Counted from the first letter of the stretch, positions 42,635 through 50,301 are shown. The stretch is DNA of 64,000 bases from Actinoplanes utahensis (GCF_016862455.1 NZ_BOMZ01000051.1:62001-126000), one strand, 5' to 3'. Notes: generated by a model not told the origin, from the sequence alone. A program made the numbers and translations.

Positions 42635-43534
42635 TCAGTGCAGACCGCCCGGTTCCGAGCCTCTGGCGATCGGCGCCCGGACCAGATTGCCCCATTCCGT
42701 CCAGGAGCCGTCGTAGTTACGGACCTGTGGATAACCGAGCAGGTACCGCAGGACGAACCAGGTGTGGCTGGACCGCTCCCCGATCCGGCAGTAGGCGATG
42801 ATGTCGTCCGCCGACTCCAGCCCGAGCTCGTCTCGGTAGATCTTGATGAGCTCGTCGTGCGGTTTGAAGGAGCCGTCCTCCTCGGCCGCCGACTTCCACG
42901 GCTTGCTCACCGCGCCCGGGATGTGCCCGCCGCGCAGCGCGCCCTCCTGCGGATAGGCCGCCATGTGGGTCAGCTCGCCGGTGTACTCCTGCGGTGACCG
43001 GACGTCCACCAGCGGCCGACCGCTGGAGATGTGGCCCATCACCTGGTCGCGGAAGGCTCGGATCTCCGCGTCGTTGCGAACCGGAACGGGATAGTCCGCG
43101 GCGGGGCGGACGGTCTTCTCCCTGGTCAGGGTCCGGTCTTCGGCCGCCCACTTCTGCCGGCCGCCGTCGAGCAGCCGCACGTCGCGATGACCGAAGAGAC
43201 TGAAGACCCAGAGGGCGTACGCCGCCCACCAGTTGAAGTTGTCACCGTAGAAGACGATCGTGTCGTCGCGGCCGATGCCCTTGGCCGCGCACAACGCCGC
43301 GAACGCCGCCGGGTCGAGGTAATCCCGGCTGATCTGATCGTTCAGCTCCAGGTGCCAGTCGACCTTGACGGCACCCGGGATGTGCCCGGTGTCATAGAGC
43401 AGCACGTCCTCGTCCGACTCGACGACGACCAGGCCGGGCGTTTCCAGGTTGGCGGCGAGCCACTCGGTGGTCACCAGTTTGTCGGGATGTGCGTACGCCT
43501 GAAGTGCCGGCGCCGGATCGTTCGGAACGGACAT
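42635..43534 (-). CDS. sseA: thiosulfate/3-mercaptopyruvate sulfurtransferase (two-domain rhodanese)
   Basis: A 299-residue protein with two rhodanese domains. The first (about 20-135) is inactive in this family. The second carries the active-site Cys249 in AYCRIGERSSHTW, with the CRIGERS loop typical of actinobacterial thiosulfate sulfurtransferases (SseA/CysA type). It moves sulfane sulfur to cyanide or thiol acceptors. ATG 43534 is chosen; a GTG three codons upstream is possible. A sufE-like gene lies 2.6 kb away; in mycobacteria sseA and a sufE-like gene are adjacent, so proS and the CBS gene separate them here. Confidence 0.9.
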   Translation of the reverse strand: MSVPNDPAPALQAYAHPDKLVTTEWLAANLETPGLVVVESDEDVLLYDTGHIPGAVKVDWHLELNDQISRDYLDPAAFAALCAAKGIGRDDTIVFYGDNFNWWAAYALWVFSLFGHRDVRLLDGGRQKWAAEDRTLTREKTVRPAADYPVPVRNDAEIRAFRDQVMGHISSGRPLVDVRSPQEYTGELTHMAAYPQEGALRGGHIPGAVSKPWKSAAEEDGSFKPHDELIKIYRDELGLESADDIIAYCRIGERSSHTWFVLRYLLGYPQVRNYDGSWTEWGNLVRAPIARGSEPGGLH

Positions 43535-43611
43535 GCCTGTCACGCTAGCGCCATTCCGCCGCGACGGTTAACCGGATGAAATCGTCGTACCCGGTGCCTA
43601 CGCTCGTGCCC

Positions 43612-45345
43612 ATGCTGCTTCGGATGTCCACCTTGCTGCTCAAGACCTTGCGTGAGGAGCCGGCGGACGCGGAGGTGCCGAGTCACCGCCTCCTCGTGCG
43701 CGCCGGGTTCATCCGCCGCGCCGCCCCGGGCGGCTACACCCTGCTCCCGCTCGGCAAGCTGGTCCTGGACCGGGTCACCGCGATCGTCCAGGAGGAGATG
43801 GTGGCGGCCGGCGGTCAGGAGGTCTCCTTCCCGGCCCTGCTGCCCCGCGAGCCCTACGACGTCACCGGCCGCTGGACGGAGTACGGCGATCTGCTCTTCA
43901 CCGTCAAGGACCGGCGCGGCGTCGACCATCTGCTCGCGCCCACGCACGAGGAGATGTTCACCCTTCTCGTGCAGGACATGACCGGGTCCTATCGGGATTT
44001 CCCACTGCTGCTCTTCCAGATCCAGACGAAATTCCGCGACGAGGCGCGGACTCGCGGCGGCCTGCTCCGCGGCCGCGAGTTCCTGATGAAGGACGCCTAC
44101 TCCTACGACCTCTCCGAGGCCGGGCTGATCGAGACGTACGCACGGATGCGCGCCACCTATCAGCGCATCTTCACGCGGCTCGGGCTGGAGCACGCCATCG
44201 TCTCGGCCGTGTCCGGCGCGATGGGCGGGTCCGCCTCCGAGGAGTTCCTGGCCACCGCCGAGGTCGGTGAGGACACCTTCGTCGGCTGCACCGTCTGTGA
44301 CTACGCCGCCAACACGGAGGCCGTGACCACACCCGCCCCGCCGGCACGCGCGGTGACCGCGCCGGCCCTGGCGGTCCACGACACCCCCGGGACGCCCAGC
44401 ATCGCGTCGCTCGTCGCGCTGGCCAACGAGCGTGCCCTCGGCGGCCGGACCGACTGGGCAGCCTCGGACACCTTGAAGAACGTGGTGGTCACCGTGCACC
44501 ACCCCGGCCGTGAGCCGGAGGTGCTGGCGATCGGCCTGCCCGGCGATCGCGAGGTCGATCTCAAACGGGTGGAGGCGGTGCTGTCACCGGCCACCGTCAC
44601 CATGTTCGACGACTTCGACTCCCGCCCGGACCTGGTCAAGGGATACATCGGGCCACAGAACCTCAAGATCCGATATCTGGCCGACCCGCGGGTCGTGCCC
44701 GGCACCGCCTGGCTGACCGGCGCCAACGAGTCCGGCAGGCACGCCACGGACGTGGTGGCCGGCCGCGACTTCACCCCGGACGGCACGATCGAGGCGGCCG
44801 AGGTGCGGCCCGGCGACCCCTGCCCCGCCTGCGGCGACGGTGCCCTGACGATGCGCCGGGGCATCGAGATCGGGCACATCTTCCAGCTCGGCCGGCGATA
44901 CACCGACGTGTTCAAGGTGGACGTGCTCGGTACGGACGGCAAAGCGGTGCGGCCCACCATGGGGTGCTACGGCATCGGCCTGTCCCGGGCGGTCGCGGCG
45001 ATCGCCGAGCAGCATCACGACGAGCGGGGCCTGGTCTGGCCGGCCACGGTCGCGCCCGCCGACGTGCACATCGTCGCCGCCGGGAAGGACGGCCAGATCG
45101 AGGCCGCCCTCACCCTCGGCGCCGCCCTGTCCCGCGCCGGGATACGTGTCCTCGTCGACGACCGCCCCAACGTCTCGGCGGGCGTCAAGTTCACCGACGC
45201 CGAGCTTCTCGGCATCCCCCGATCCGTTGTAGTCGGTCGCCGACTCGATGAGGGGTATGCGGAACTGCGCGACCGCCGCACGCTGGAGCGGACGGAAGTA
45301 CCCCTTGCGGACGTGGCGGGTGTAATCACGAGGGAGCTCGGGTAA
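43612..45345 (+). CDS. proS: prolyl-tRNA synthetase
   Basis: A 577-residue bacterial-type class II synthetase. It starts MLLRMSTLLLKTLREEPAD, with motif 1 in RAAPGGYTLLPLGKLVLD, motif 2 in FRDEARTRGGLLRGREFLMKDAYSYD and motif 3 in GCYGIGLSRAVAAIAEQ. An insertion editing domain lies about 225-380 and the anticodon-binding domain is at the C-terminus. It charges tRNA-Pro and edits Ala-tRNA-Pro. ATG 43612 fits the family N-terminus; an upstream ATG at 43576 adds 12 residues. It is divergent from sseA across a short gap. Confidence 0.96.
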   Translation: MLLRMSTLLLKTLREEPADAEVPSHRLLVRAGFIRRAAPGGYTLLPLGKLVLDRVTAIVQEEMVAAGGQEVSFPALLPREPYDVTGRWTEYGDLLFTVKDRRGVDHLLAPTHEEMFTLLVQDMTGSYRDFPLLLFQIQTKFRDEARTRGGLLRGREFLMKDAYSYDLSEAGLIETYARMRATYQRIFTRLGLEHAIVSAVSGAMGGSASEEFLATAEVGEDTFVGCTVCDYAANTEAVTTPAPPARAVTAPALAVHDTPGTPSIASLVALANERALGGRTDWAASDTLKNVVVTVHHPGREPEVLAIGLPGDREVDLKRVEAVLSPATVTMFDDFDSRPDLVKGYIGPQNLKIRYLADPRVVPGTAWLTGANESGRHATDVVAGRDFTPDGTIEAAEVRPGDPCPACGDGALTMRRGIEIGHIFQLGRRYTDVFKVDVLGTDGKAVRPTMGCYGIGLSRAVAAIAEQHHDERGLVWPATVAPADVHIVAAGKDGQIEAALTLGAALSRAGIRVLVDDRPNVSAGVKFTDAELLGIPRSVVVGRRLDEGYAELRDRRTLERTEVPLADVAGVITRELG

Positions 45346-45377
45346 CCGTGAGACGACAGCGGTGGAGGGACAGGAGC

Positions 45378-45770
45378 ATGGTCAGACTGGTCGCGGATGC
45401 GATGACAAGGAAAGTCGTCTACCTGCCGGAGGACACCCCGCTGGACGAAGCGGCCCAGGCGATGCGTGATCAGGGGATCGGCGATGTGGTCGTGACCCGG
45501 GGCGCGACCCTGGCCGGCATCGTCACCGACCGGGACATCGTGATCCGCGCCATCGCGGAGAACCTCGCTCCGGCCACCACGACCCTCGCCGCCGTGGCCA
45601 CCCGCGAGCTGCTGATGGTCGAGCAGAGCGCCACCGTGGACGAGGCCGTCCAGGCGATGCGCGACCGTGGCGTACGCCGTCTGCTGGTCTGCGACGCGGA
45701 CCGCAACCTGGTCGGCATCCTCAGCCTCAGTGACGTCGCCCTTCTCCCGACGTCGTCGGCCGCTGCCTGA
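45378..45770 (+). CDS. CBS-domain pair protein
   Basis: A 130-residue protein made of two CBS motifs: MVRLVADAMTRKVVYLPEDTPLDEAAQAM and LLMVEQSATVDEAVQAMRDRGVRRLLV, each ending in a GIVTDRDI or GILSLSDVA strand. Stand-alone CBS pairs bind adenine nucleotides and regulate partners. ATG 45378 has AGGAG just upstream; the frame opens at 45348, 2 nt after the proS stop, so co-transcription with proS is likely. The partner is unknown. Confidence 0.88.
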   Translation: MVRLVADAMTRKVVYLPEDTPLDEAAQAMRDQGIGDVVVTRGATLAGIVTDRDIVIRAIAENLAPATTTLAAVATRELLMVEQSATVDEAVQAMRDRGVRRLLVCDADRNLVGILSLSDVALLPTSSAAA

Positions 45771-45834
45771 GCCCTCTTTTCTCCGACATCGCCTTCTCCG
45801 TCGTCAACAACGGGACGGGGAGCAGACCGACGCG

Positions 45835-45971
45835 CCGGTACCGGCGGGCGGAGAGAGCCGTCCGCCGGTCCCGGCCGGCGGGCAGAAAGAGAGGCGTCCG
45901 CCGGTTCCAGCCGGCGAGCAGAAAGAGGCGTCCGCCGGTCCCAGCCGGCGGGCAGGAACAGCCGACCGACG
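45835..45971. repeat. tandem hairpin-forming repeat array
   Basis: Four imperfect units of about 34-36 nt start near 45835, 45865, 45901 and 45935. Units 2-4 carry CCGCCGG-N6-CCGGCGG (one base changed in unit 3), so each can fold a 7-bp stem with a 6-nt loop. A purine-rich AGAAAGAGGCGT-like spacer joins them. The array fills the proS-CBS to sufE gap. It is not CRISPR: the units are contiguous with no unique spacers. Confidence 0.75.
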
Positions 45972-46113
45972 GGTCCGAGCCGGCTGAGCGGGAGCCGATT
46001 GGGACGGGACGCGTCCTGACGGGGAGAAGGTAGACAGCGAGGCGGCTATCGGCACGCGGGCGACGGGATACCGAGACGGCCGGGCCGGAGATCAGCGCGT
46101 TAGGGTCGATCTC

Positions 46114-46557
46114 GTGACTGACATGCCGCCGAAGCTGGCCGAGATCGTCGACGAGTTCGCCGGAGCGCCGCGCGAGGTCGTGCTGGAGATGCTTCTCGAG
46201 TTCGCCGACGCCGTTCCGCCCCTGCCCGCCGATCTGGCCGGGCACGACGGCATGGAGCAGGTGCCGGAGTGCCAGACCGCGTTCTTCCTCCGGGCGATCG
46301 TGCAGCCGGACGACCGTGTGGTGACCCACTTCGACTGCCCACCGGAGGCGCCGACCACGCGCGCTTTCGCCGGCATCCTGGCGGAGGGACTGGCGGGGGC
46401 GACCACGGCCGAGGTCCTGGCCGTACCCGATGACCTCTATGCCCGGATGGGGTTGTCGCAGACGATCAGCCCGCTGCGGGTACGCGGCGGGACGGCGATC
46501 CTGGCGCGACTCAAACGCCAGATCGCGGAGCAGGCGCCCGCTTCCCGGACGGAGTGA
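46114..46557 (+). CDS. sufE: SufE-family Fe-S assembly / sulfur acceptor protein
   Basis: A 147-residue protein. It has the SufE core: LAEIVDEFAGAPREVVLEMLLEFADAVPPLP, and active Cys53 in QVPECQTAFFL. The C-terminal half holds GLAGATTAEVLAVPDDLYARMGL and ISPLRVRGG. It accepts persulfide from a cysteine desulfurase or rhodanese for Fe-S assembly. GTG 46114 starts it. Its stop is 1 nt before the next start, so it forms a two-gene operon with the DsbA-family protein. Confidence 0.93.
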   Translation: MTDMPPKLAEIVDEFAGAPREVVLEMLLEFADAVPPLPADLAGHDGMEQVPECQTAFFLRAIVQPDDRVVTHFDCPPEAPTTRAFAGILAEGLAGATTAEVLAVPDDLYARMGLSQTISPLRVRGGTAILARLKRQIAEQAPASRTE

Positions 46558-46558
46558 C

Positions 46559-47200
46559 GTGGATATTCAGGTCTGGTCCGACGTCATCTGCCCCTGGTGC
46601 TACATCGGCAAGCGCCGGCTCGAAAGGGCGGTGAAGTCCCTCGACGGCGAGGTGACGATCACCTACCGGGCGTACCAACTGGACCCCTCTCCGGTGCCGG
46701 AGCCCCTGCCGGTCAAGCAGGTGATGGCCGCGAAGTTCGGTGGCCCGGACCGCGTGGAGCAGATGTTCACTCAGGTGGCCGCGGTCGGTGCGAGCGAGGG
46801 ACTGCGGCTCGACTTCGATCGGGCCCTCGCGGCCAACACGTTCGCAGCGCACCGGTTGATCTCCTGGGCCGCGATCCGGGAGCGGCAGGCGGACATGCTG
46901 GACGCGCTCCAGCGGGCCCACTTCACCGACGGCATCGACATCGGCTCCCTGCCCGCTCTGGCCACGATGGCCGGCGCGATCGGTCTGGACCCCGCCGAGG
47001 CTCTCGCTCACCTGGAGTCCGAAGCCGGCACCGCTGCGGTTCATGCCGACATCGAGGAAGCCCGCGCCCTCGACATCAGCAGCGTTCCGGCATTCGTCAT
47101 CGACGCGAAATACGTGGTGTCCGGCGCGCAGGAGCCGGCCACCCTGCTGGCCGCCTTCGAGGAGATCACTCGCCGCGAGGACGCCAACGCCGGTCGATGA
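46559..47200 (+). CDS. DsbA-family (FrnE-like) thioredoxin-fold oxidoreductase
   Basis: A 213-residue protein of the FrnE/2-hydroxychromene-carboxylate-isomerase-like DsbA group. The CxxC is at Cys11-Pro-Trp-Cys14 in WSDVICPWCYIGKRRLE; the cis-Pro loop is SSVPAFVID near 178. No signal peptide is present, so it is cytoplasmic. It probably catalyses disulfide or thiol-transfer reactions, and its coupling to sufE suggests sulfur trafficking; that role is inferred. GTG start at 46559. The TGA stop abuts a parS site. Confidence 0.9.
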   Translation: MDIQVWSDVICPWCYIGKRRLERAVKSLDGEVTITYRAYQLDPSPVPEPLPVKQVMAAKFGGPDRVEQMFTQVAAVGASEGLRLDFDRALAANTFAAHRLISWAAIRERQADMLDALQRAHFTDGIDIGSLPALATMAGAIGLDPAEALAHLESEAGTAAVHADIEEARALDISSVPAFVIDAKYVVSGAQEPATLLAAFEEITRREDANAGR

Positions 47201-47216
47201 TGTTTCACGTGAAACG
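47201..47216. other. parS chromosome-partitioning site
   Basis: TGTTTCACGTGAAACG matches the ParB-binding consensus TGTTTCACGTGAAACA at 15 of 16 positions, including the full 14-bp palindrome core. It begins on the base after the DsbA-family stop codon, about 14.5 kb from the centre of oriC, within the usual parS zone. parA/parB lie outside the window. Confidence 0.93.
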
Positions 47217-47232
47217 GCATCGGCAGTGATCA

Positions 47233-47787
47233 CTACTCGACAGGGCGGGCGAGCCCGTCGATCACCTCGGCGCCCGGCAGCGCACCGAGAGCCGGCCCGG
47301 GGATGGCGATCTTGCTGTTCCGGACGCCGGATCCGATGATCACATGCGGTACGGCCACAACACGTGAGTCGACCAGGATCGGCCAGGAGGCGGGCAGCCC
47401 GATCGGGGTGATCCCGCCGTACTCCATGCCGGTCAGCGACACCGCCTCCCCCATCGGCGCGAAGCTCGCCTTGCGCACGTCGAGCCGGCGGCGGACCACA
47501 CCGTTCACGTCGGCTCGGGTGGTGGCGAGGACGATGCAGGCGGCATAACGGGTCTCGTCGCCGCGGCGGCCGGCCACGATCACGCAGTTGGCGGACTCGG
47601 CGAGGCCCACCCCGTACGCATCGCAGAAGGCAGCCGTGTCGGCAAGTGTGGCGTCGATCGGGGCGACCAGGACCTGGTCGACGTCGATCACCGCTTCGAT
47701 GGGCCAGACCGCCAGCGCCTTGGCCACCGGCGGGGCGAGCAGGTCCGGGCGGGACTGGGCGGGTTCGGTCTGCAGGGTTCCCAACAT
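47233..47787 (-). CDS. YbaK/EbsC-type aminoacyl-tRNA deacylase domain protein
   Basis: A 184-residue protein with the YbaK/ProX fold: VIDVDQVLVAPIDATLADTAAFCDAYGV, ESANCVIVAG, ACIVLATTRADVNGVVRRRLDVRKASFAPMGEAVSLTGMEYGGITPIGLP, and the closing VVAVPHVIIGSGVRNSKIAIPG. Such proteins deacylate mischarged tRNA, often Cys- or Ala-tRNA-Pro, and proS is 2 kb away. ATG 47787 is chosen. The gene converges on the DsbA-family gene, with the parS site between them. Confidence 0.88.
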   Translation of the reverse strand: MLGTLQTEPAQSRPDLLAPPVAKALAVWPIEAVIDVDQVLVAPIDATLADTAAFCDAYGVGLAESANCVIVAGRRGDETRYAACIVLATTRADVNGVVRRRLDVRKASFAPMGEAVSLTGMEYGGITPIGLPASWPILVDSRVVAVPHVIIGSGVRNSKIAIPGPALGALPGAEVIDGLARPVE

Positions 47788-47891
47788 GCCGCCATCTTTA
47801 CCCAGCCCGCTGAGCAAGCCACACCCGCCTGACGATGGACGGACAATAGCTCCTAAAGGCCCGAGACGCAGCCGAATCGTCGATCACGAAC

Positions 47892-48563
47892 GTGACGGCA
47901 TCGGCGGAATCCTCAGTTCCGGACGGATCATGCCGACCGTCAGAGGTTGTGGAGGATCGCAGACAAGCACGCATCGGCACCGTCAGTGGGCTGGCCCTAC
48001 TGGCCGGCTCCACAGCACTGGTCGCCATCTCCGGTGGCCATCACTCATTCTTCGCCGTACTCCTGCTCGGCCTGCTCGCCCTGGTGATGTCGCACGCCCT
48101 GGTCGTCGAGATCCAGCGCCAGGCCCGGCGCCGGTCACAGGTCACCTGGTACCGCACCGACACGGTGAACACCGTGCTGCTGGCCTGCTGGGCACTCATC
48201 GCGACGGTCACCAGCGCGATGCCGTACGCCTCGCTGCCGGTCCGAGCGCTCGCCGGCGCGCTGGCCGCCGGTTACGCCGCGGCCTGCATCTACTTCGTCG
48301 TCGAGCGACGCCGAGCCGTCACCGCCGCGCCGCGTCCCGCCCCGGCAGGTCCGGCATCGTCCTCGCCGGCCCCGGCGCCGATGTCGCCGGCGGCCCTCGC
48401 GCCGACCTCACCGGCGGCTTTCGAGCCCGGCGTCGAGCTGGCGCCCGGCTTCGCCGCAGAGCCACCGTTGCGGCCCGCCCCGGTGCGCGTGCCCGGCCCC
48501 GCAACCGAAGCGCTGGACGAGCCGCTCAGGGGCGCGGTGGCGGACTCCACGCCGTCGCTCTGA
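47892..48563 (+). CDS. hypothetical membrane protein, 3' end overlapping the convergent NUDIX gene
   Basis: A 223-residue frame with about four hydrophobic segments between residues 30 and 140 (GLALLAGSTALVAISGG, FAVLLLGLLALVM, TVLLACWALIATV, ALAGALAAGYAAACIYFVV). The tail, about 85 residues, is Pro/Ala-rich. The membrane part reads as real protein. The tail overlaps, on the opposite strand, the disordered C-terminus of the NUDIX gene over 274 nt, so the true end of one or both genes is doubtful. Start GTG 47892 is tentative. Confidence 0.6.
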   Translation: MTASAESSVPDGSCRPSEVVEDRRQARIGTVSGLALLAGSTALVAISGGHHSFFAVLLLGLLALVMSHALVVEIQRQARRRSQVTWYRTDTVNTVLLACWALIATVTSAMPYASLPVRALAGALAAGYAAACIYFVVERRRAVTAAPRPAPAGPASSSPAPAPMSPAALAPTSPAAFEPGVELAPGFAAEPPLRPAPVRVPGPATEALDEPLRGAVADSTPSL

Positions 48564-48964
48564 CCGGTCAGGGTCGGCAGCACCACCATCAGCGGCGGCA
48601 CCGGCACCCCACTGGTCTCGATCGGCAACTCGGGGACCGGCAACCAGTCGACGCCGATCTGCTCCGGGCCGGAACCGTCGTCGCGCCCGACCCGTGGCTC
48701 CCCATCCGCGACGGTCACCGTGAAGACCGACGTCATGCCCGACGGATAGGGCATCTCGAGCACGTAGCGCGCGTCGCTGACGATCAGGCCGGTCTCCTCG
48801 AACACCTCACGCCGCAACGCCTCCTCAGCCGTCTCACCCGGGCGCAGGCCCCCGCCCGGAAGTGTCCACCACTCGCCGCCACCGGACCGCCGGCTGCGCT
48901 CGTGCACCATCAGCACACGGCCGGCCCGCACGATAACGGCGGCGGCCCGTCTTCGCTCGCTCAC
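48290..48964 (-). CDS. NUDIX hydrolase
   Basis: A 224-residue frame. The N-terminal ~133 residues are a full NUDIX domain with the box GGGLRPGETAEEALRREVFEETGL (Nudix Glu residues present) near 37-60. It hydrolyses a nucleoside diphosphate linked to another moiety; the substrate is not predictable. The remaining ~90 residues are Gly/Ala/Ser-rich low complexity and overlap the convergent membrane-protein frame. Start is GTG 48964. The catalytic domain is certain; the tail is not. Confidence 0.82.
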   Translation of the reverse strand: MSERRRAAAVIVRAGRVLMVHERSRRSGGGEWWTLPGGGLRPGETAEEALRREVFEETGLIVSDARYVLEMPYPSGMTSVFTVTVADGEPRVGRDDGSGPEQIGVDWLPVPELPIETSGVPVPPLMVVLPTLTGQSDGVESATAPLSGSSSASVAGPGTRTGAGRNGGSAAKPGASSTPGSKAAGEVGARAAGDIGAGAGEDDAGPAGAGRGAAVTARRRSTTK

Positions 48965-49782
48965 GTCATGCAGGCTAGCCGCCCGACCTGCGTGCCGCAG
49001 GTCGCCGTCATTCCCCTGTGGATATCCGACACAGTCGGGGAACCCGCAACCACGGATCTACGCGTGCGCAACAGTGACCAGCGGAGACGCCCGCTCCACC
49101 GGCTCCCAGGTCAGCGCGACGCCGGATCGGGCGGCCGGGAGCCTCCGCGTGGATCCGGTGTGCTCGATCACGTTCGTGCCGTCAAGAGCGCCTGCCGCTC
49201 CCGGCGCGGGGACCGAAAATCATCAGGCCTGCTCCGATAGGAGACCGTCGGCGCCGTCGATCACCACAACAGTGGGCTGACCACTGTTCGCATGCGCACT
49301 CGGACAGGATCCTCTTCGTCCGGGTGCCGTTGAAGGGTGTCCGCATAGGCACCGATCCGGTGCTGACCATCCACTCCGAGATCTCCGTCACGGAGGCCCG
49401 GGAGCCGGCCTGCGACGAGCGCCACCGCGGCCTGTGGAGGGCAGCCACACAATCCACGGTGTCACCCCGAGCGTCCCGTCGCTCTTGACGAGGACCAGCG
49501 AGTCACCGAGCCGGGCCACCGGTCTCATCGCCCCAGGTCGACGGTCTCATGCCATACCTCGTCCCTCCCGGTCACCGCCGAATCGCACGACGGACCAGGA
49601 CGGGCCGCACGACGGGCCAGCACCGCGGACCGCACGACGGCCGAAACGCGCCGCAGGACGGGCCGCGTGGCAGGCCGCAGGACGGGCCGCGTGGCAGGCC
49701 GCAGGACGGATGTCGCCTGCCAGGATGAGGCGGACTCCGCTGGCTAACATGCCGCTACGGCTGCGCTCGGTGGGGACCCACG
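48965..49782. other. 818-nt region without a supportable gene
   Basis: Between the NUDIX start and the tRNA-Ala terminator. Small frames (about 49182-49457 minus, 49434-49886 plus) lack ribosome binding sites and family motifs, and competing frames look equally protein-like, as in decayed coding DNA. A 24-nt tandem repeat lies at 49657-49709. Confidence 0.5.
49657..49709. repeat. 24-nt exact tandem duplication
   Basis: Two identical 24-nt units (49657-49680 and 49681-49704), then the first five bases of a third. Related GACGGGCC/GCACGACGG motifs occur in the preceding 70 nt, suggesting older copies. Confidence 0.85.
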
Positions 49783-49814
49783 AAAAAGGCGATCCGCATC
49801 GACGCGGATCGCCT
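49783..49814 (-). terminator. intrinsic terminator of the tRNA-Ala transcript
   Basis: A perfect 11-bp stem (49787-49797 against 49804-49814) with a 6-nt loop, followed on the minus strand by five T residues. It begins 10 nt after the tRNA-Ala 3' end. Confidence 0.93.
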
Positions 49815-49824
49815 GTCGTGATCG

Positions 49825-49897
49825 TGGAGCCCAGGGGACTCGAACCCCTAACCCCCGCCTTGCAAAGGCGGTGCTCTGCCAGTTGAGCTAGGGCCCC
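49825..49897 (-). tRNA. tRNA-Ala (anticodon TGC)
   Basis: A 73-nt cloverleaf. Acceptor GGGGCCC pairs with GGGCTCC (one G-T), the anticodon stem CCGCC/GGCGG encloses TTTGCAA giving TGC, and the T-loop is GTTCGAGTC. No encoded CCA. It lies downstream of gyrA and tRNA-Ile as in other Actinobacteria. Confidence 0.97.
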
Positions 49898-49907
49898 GTG
49901 ATCCGCT

Positions 49908-50036
49908 TTATCGCAGATCGGGAGCGGTGGTCGCCTCGTGCCAGAGGGCGCGCTCGTCGCTGGAGGCCTTCACCTTCTTGACCACCAGGGCAGCAACCCC
50001 GACAACACCAGCGATGATGAGGAGCTTCTTCAACAC
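49908..50036 (-). CDS. DLW-39 family microprotein
   Basis: A 42-residue protein that is easily missed. A GTG at 50034-50036 begins MLKKLLIIAGVVGVAAL, a short hydrophobic segment, followed by VVKKVKASSDERALWHEATT. The family's defining Asp-Leu-Trp-like motif near residue 30 appears as ERALWHEAT. DLW-39 proteins are encoded next to gyrA/DUF3566 and the Ile/Ala tRNAs in Actinobacteria. It is probably a small membrane-associated protein of unknown role. It sits between the two tRNA genes on the same strand, 11 nt upstream of tRNA-Ala. Confidence 0.82.
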   Translation of the reverse strand: MLKKLLIIAGVVGVAALVVKKVKASSDERALWHEATTAPDLR

Positions 50037-50102
50037 TGAACTGCTACCCCCAGAGCCGCCCGGATGATGTCACCCCGAAACGGAGAAGCTTCGGGGGAAA
50101 TG

Positions 50103-50153
50103 ACGAGTGACCCCGACTCGCGTCTTCCGCGAGTGGGGCCCTCAGTCACTCGT
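50103..50153 (-). terminator. long hairpin directly after tRNA-Ile
   Basis: ACGAGTGA (50103-50110) pairs with TCACTCGT (50146-50153), and inside it CCCC and ACTCGCG pair with GGGG and CGCGAGT around a 5-nt loop. It overlaps the tRNA-Ile discriminator position, so it may act in 3' processing as well as termination or attenuation before the DLW-39 gene. Confidence 0.7.
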
Positions 50154-50226
50154 GGGGCTAGCTGGAATCGAACCAGCGACCTCAGAGTTATCAGCTCTGC
50201 GCTCTAACCGACTGAGCTATAGCCCC
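50153..50226 (-). tRNA. tRNA-Ile (anticodon GAT)
   Basis: A 74-nt cloverleaf. Acceptor GGGGCTA pairs with TAGCCCC, the anticodon stem CAGAG/CTCTG encloses CTGATAA giving GAT, and the T-loop is GTTCGATTC. No encoded CCA. It is located just downstream of the DUF3566 gene. Confidence 0.97.
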
Positions 50227-50301
50227 TCACCTGCGGACAGAACGTTACCGCATCGGGTTGCGGGTCTCCAAAGCGGGGGTACCCGCAACCCGATACGAAT
50301 G

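Noticed and set aside
45835..45971. Possible CRISPR array
   Set aside because: Units are contiguous and imperfect, with no unique spacers of constant length and no cas genes.
49261..49452. Minus-strand frame with VDGQHRIGAYAD resembling a ParB/Srx-like motif
   Set aside because: Too short, with no start signal, and a competing frame over the same bases. Kept only as a hint of a decayed gene.
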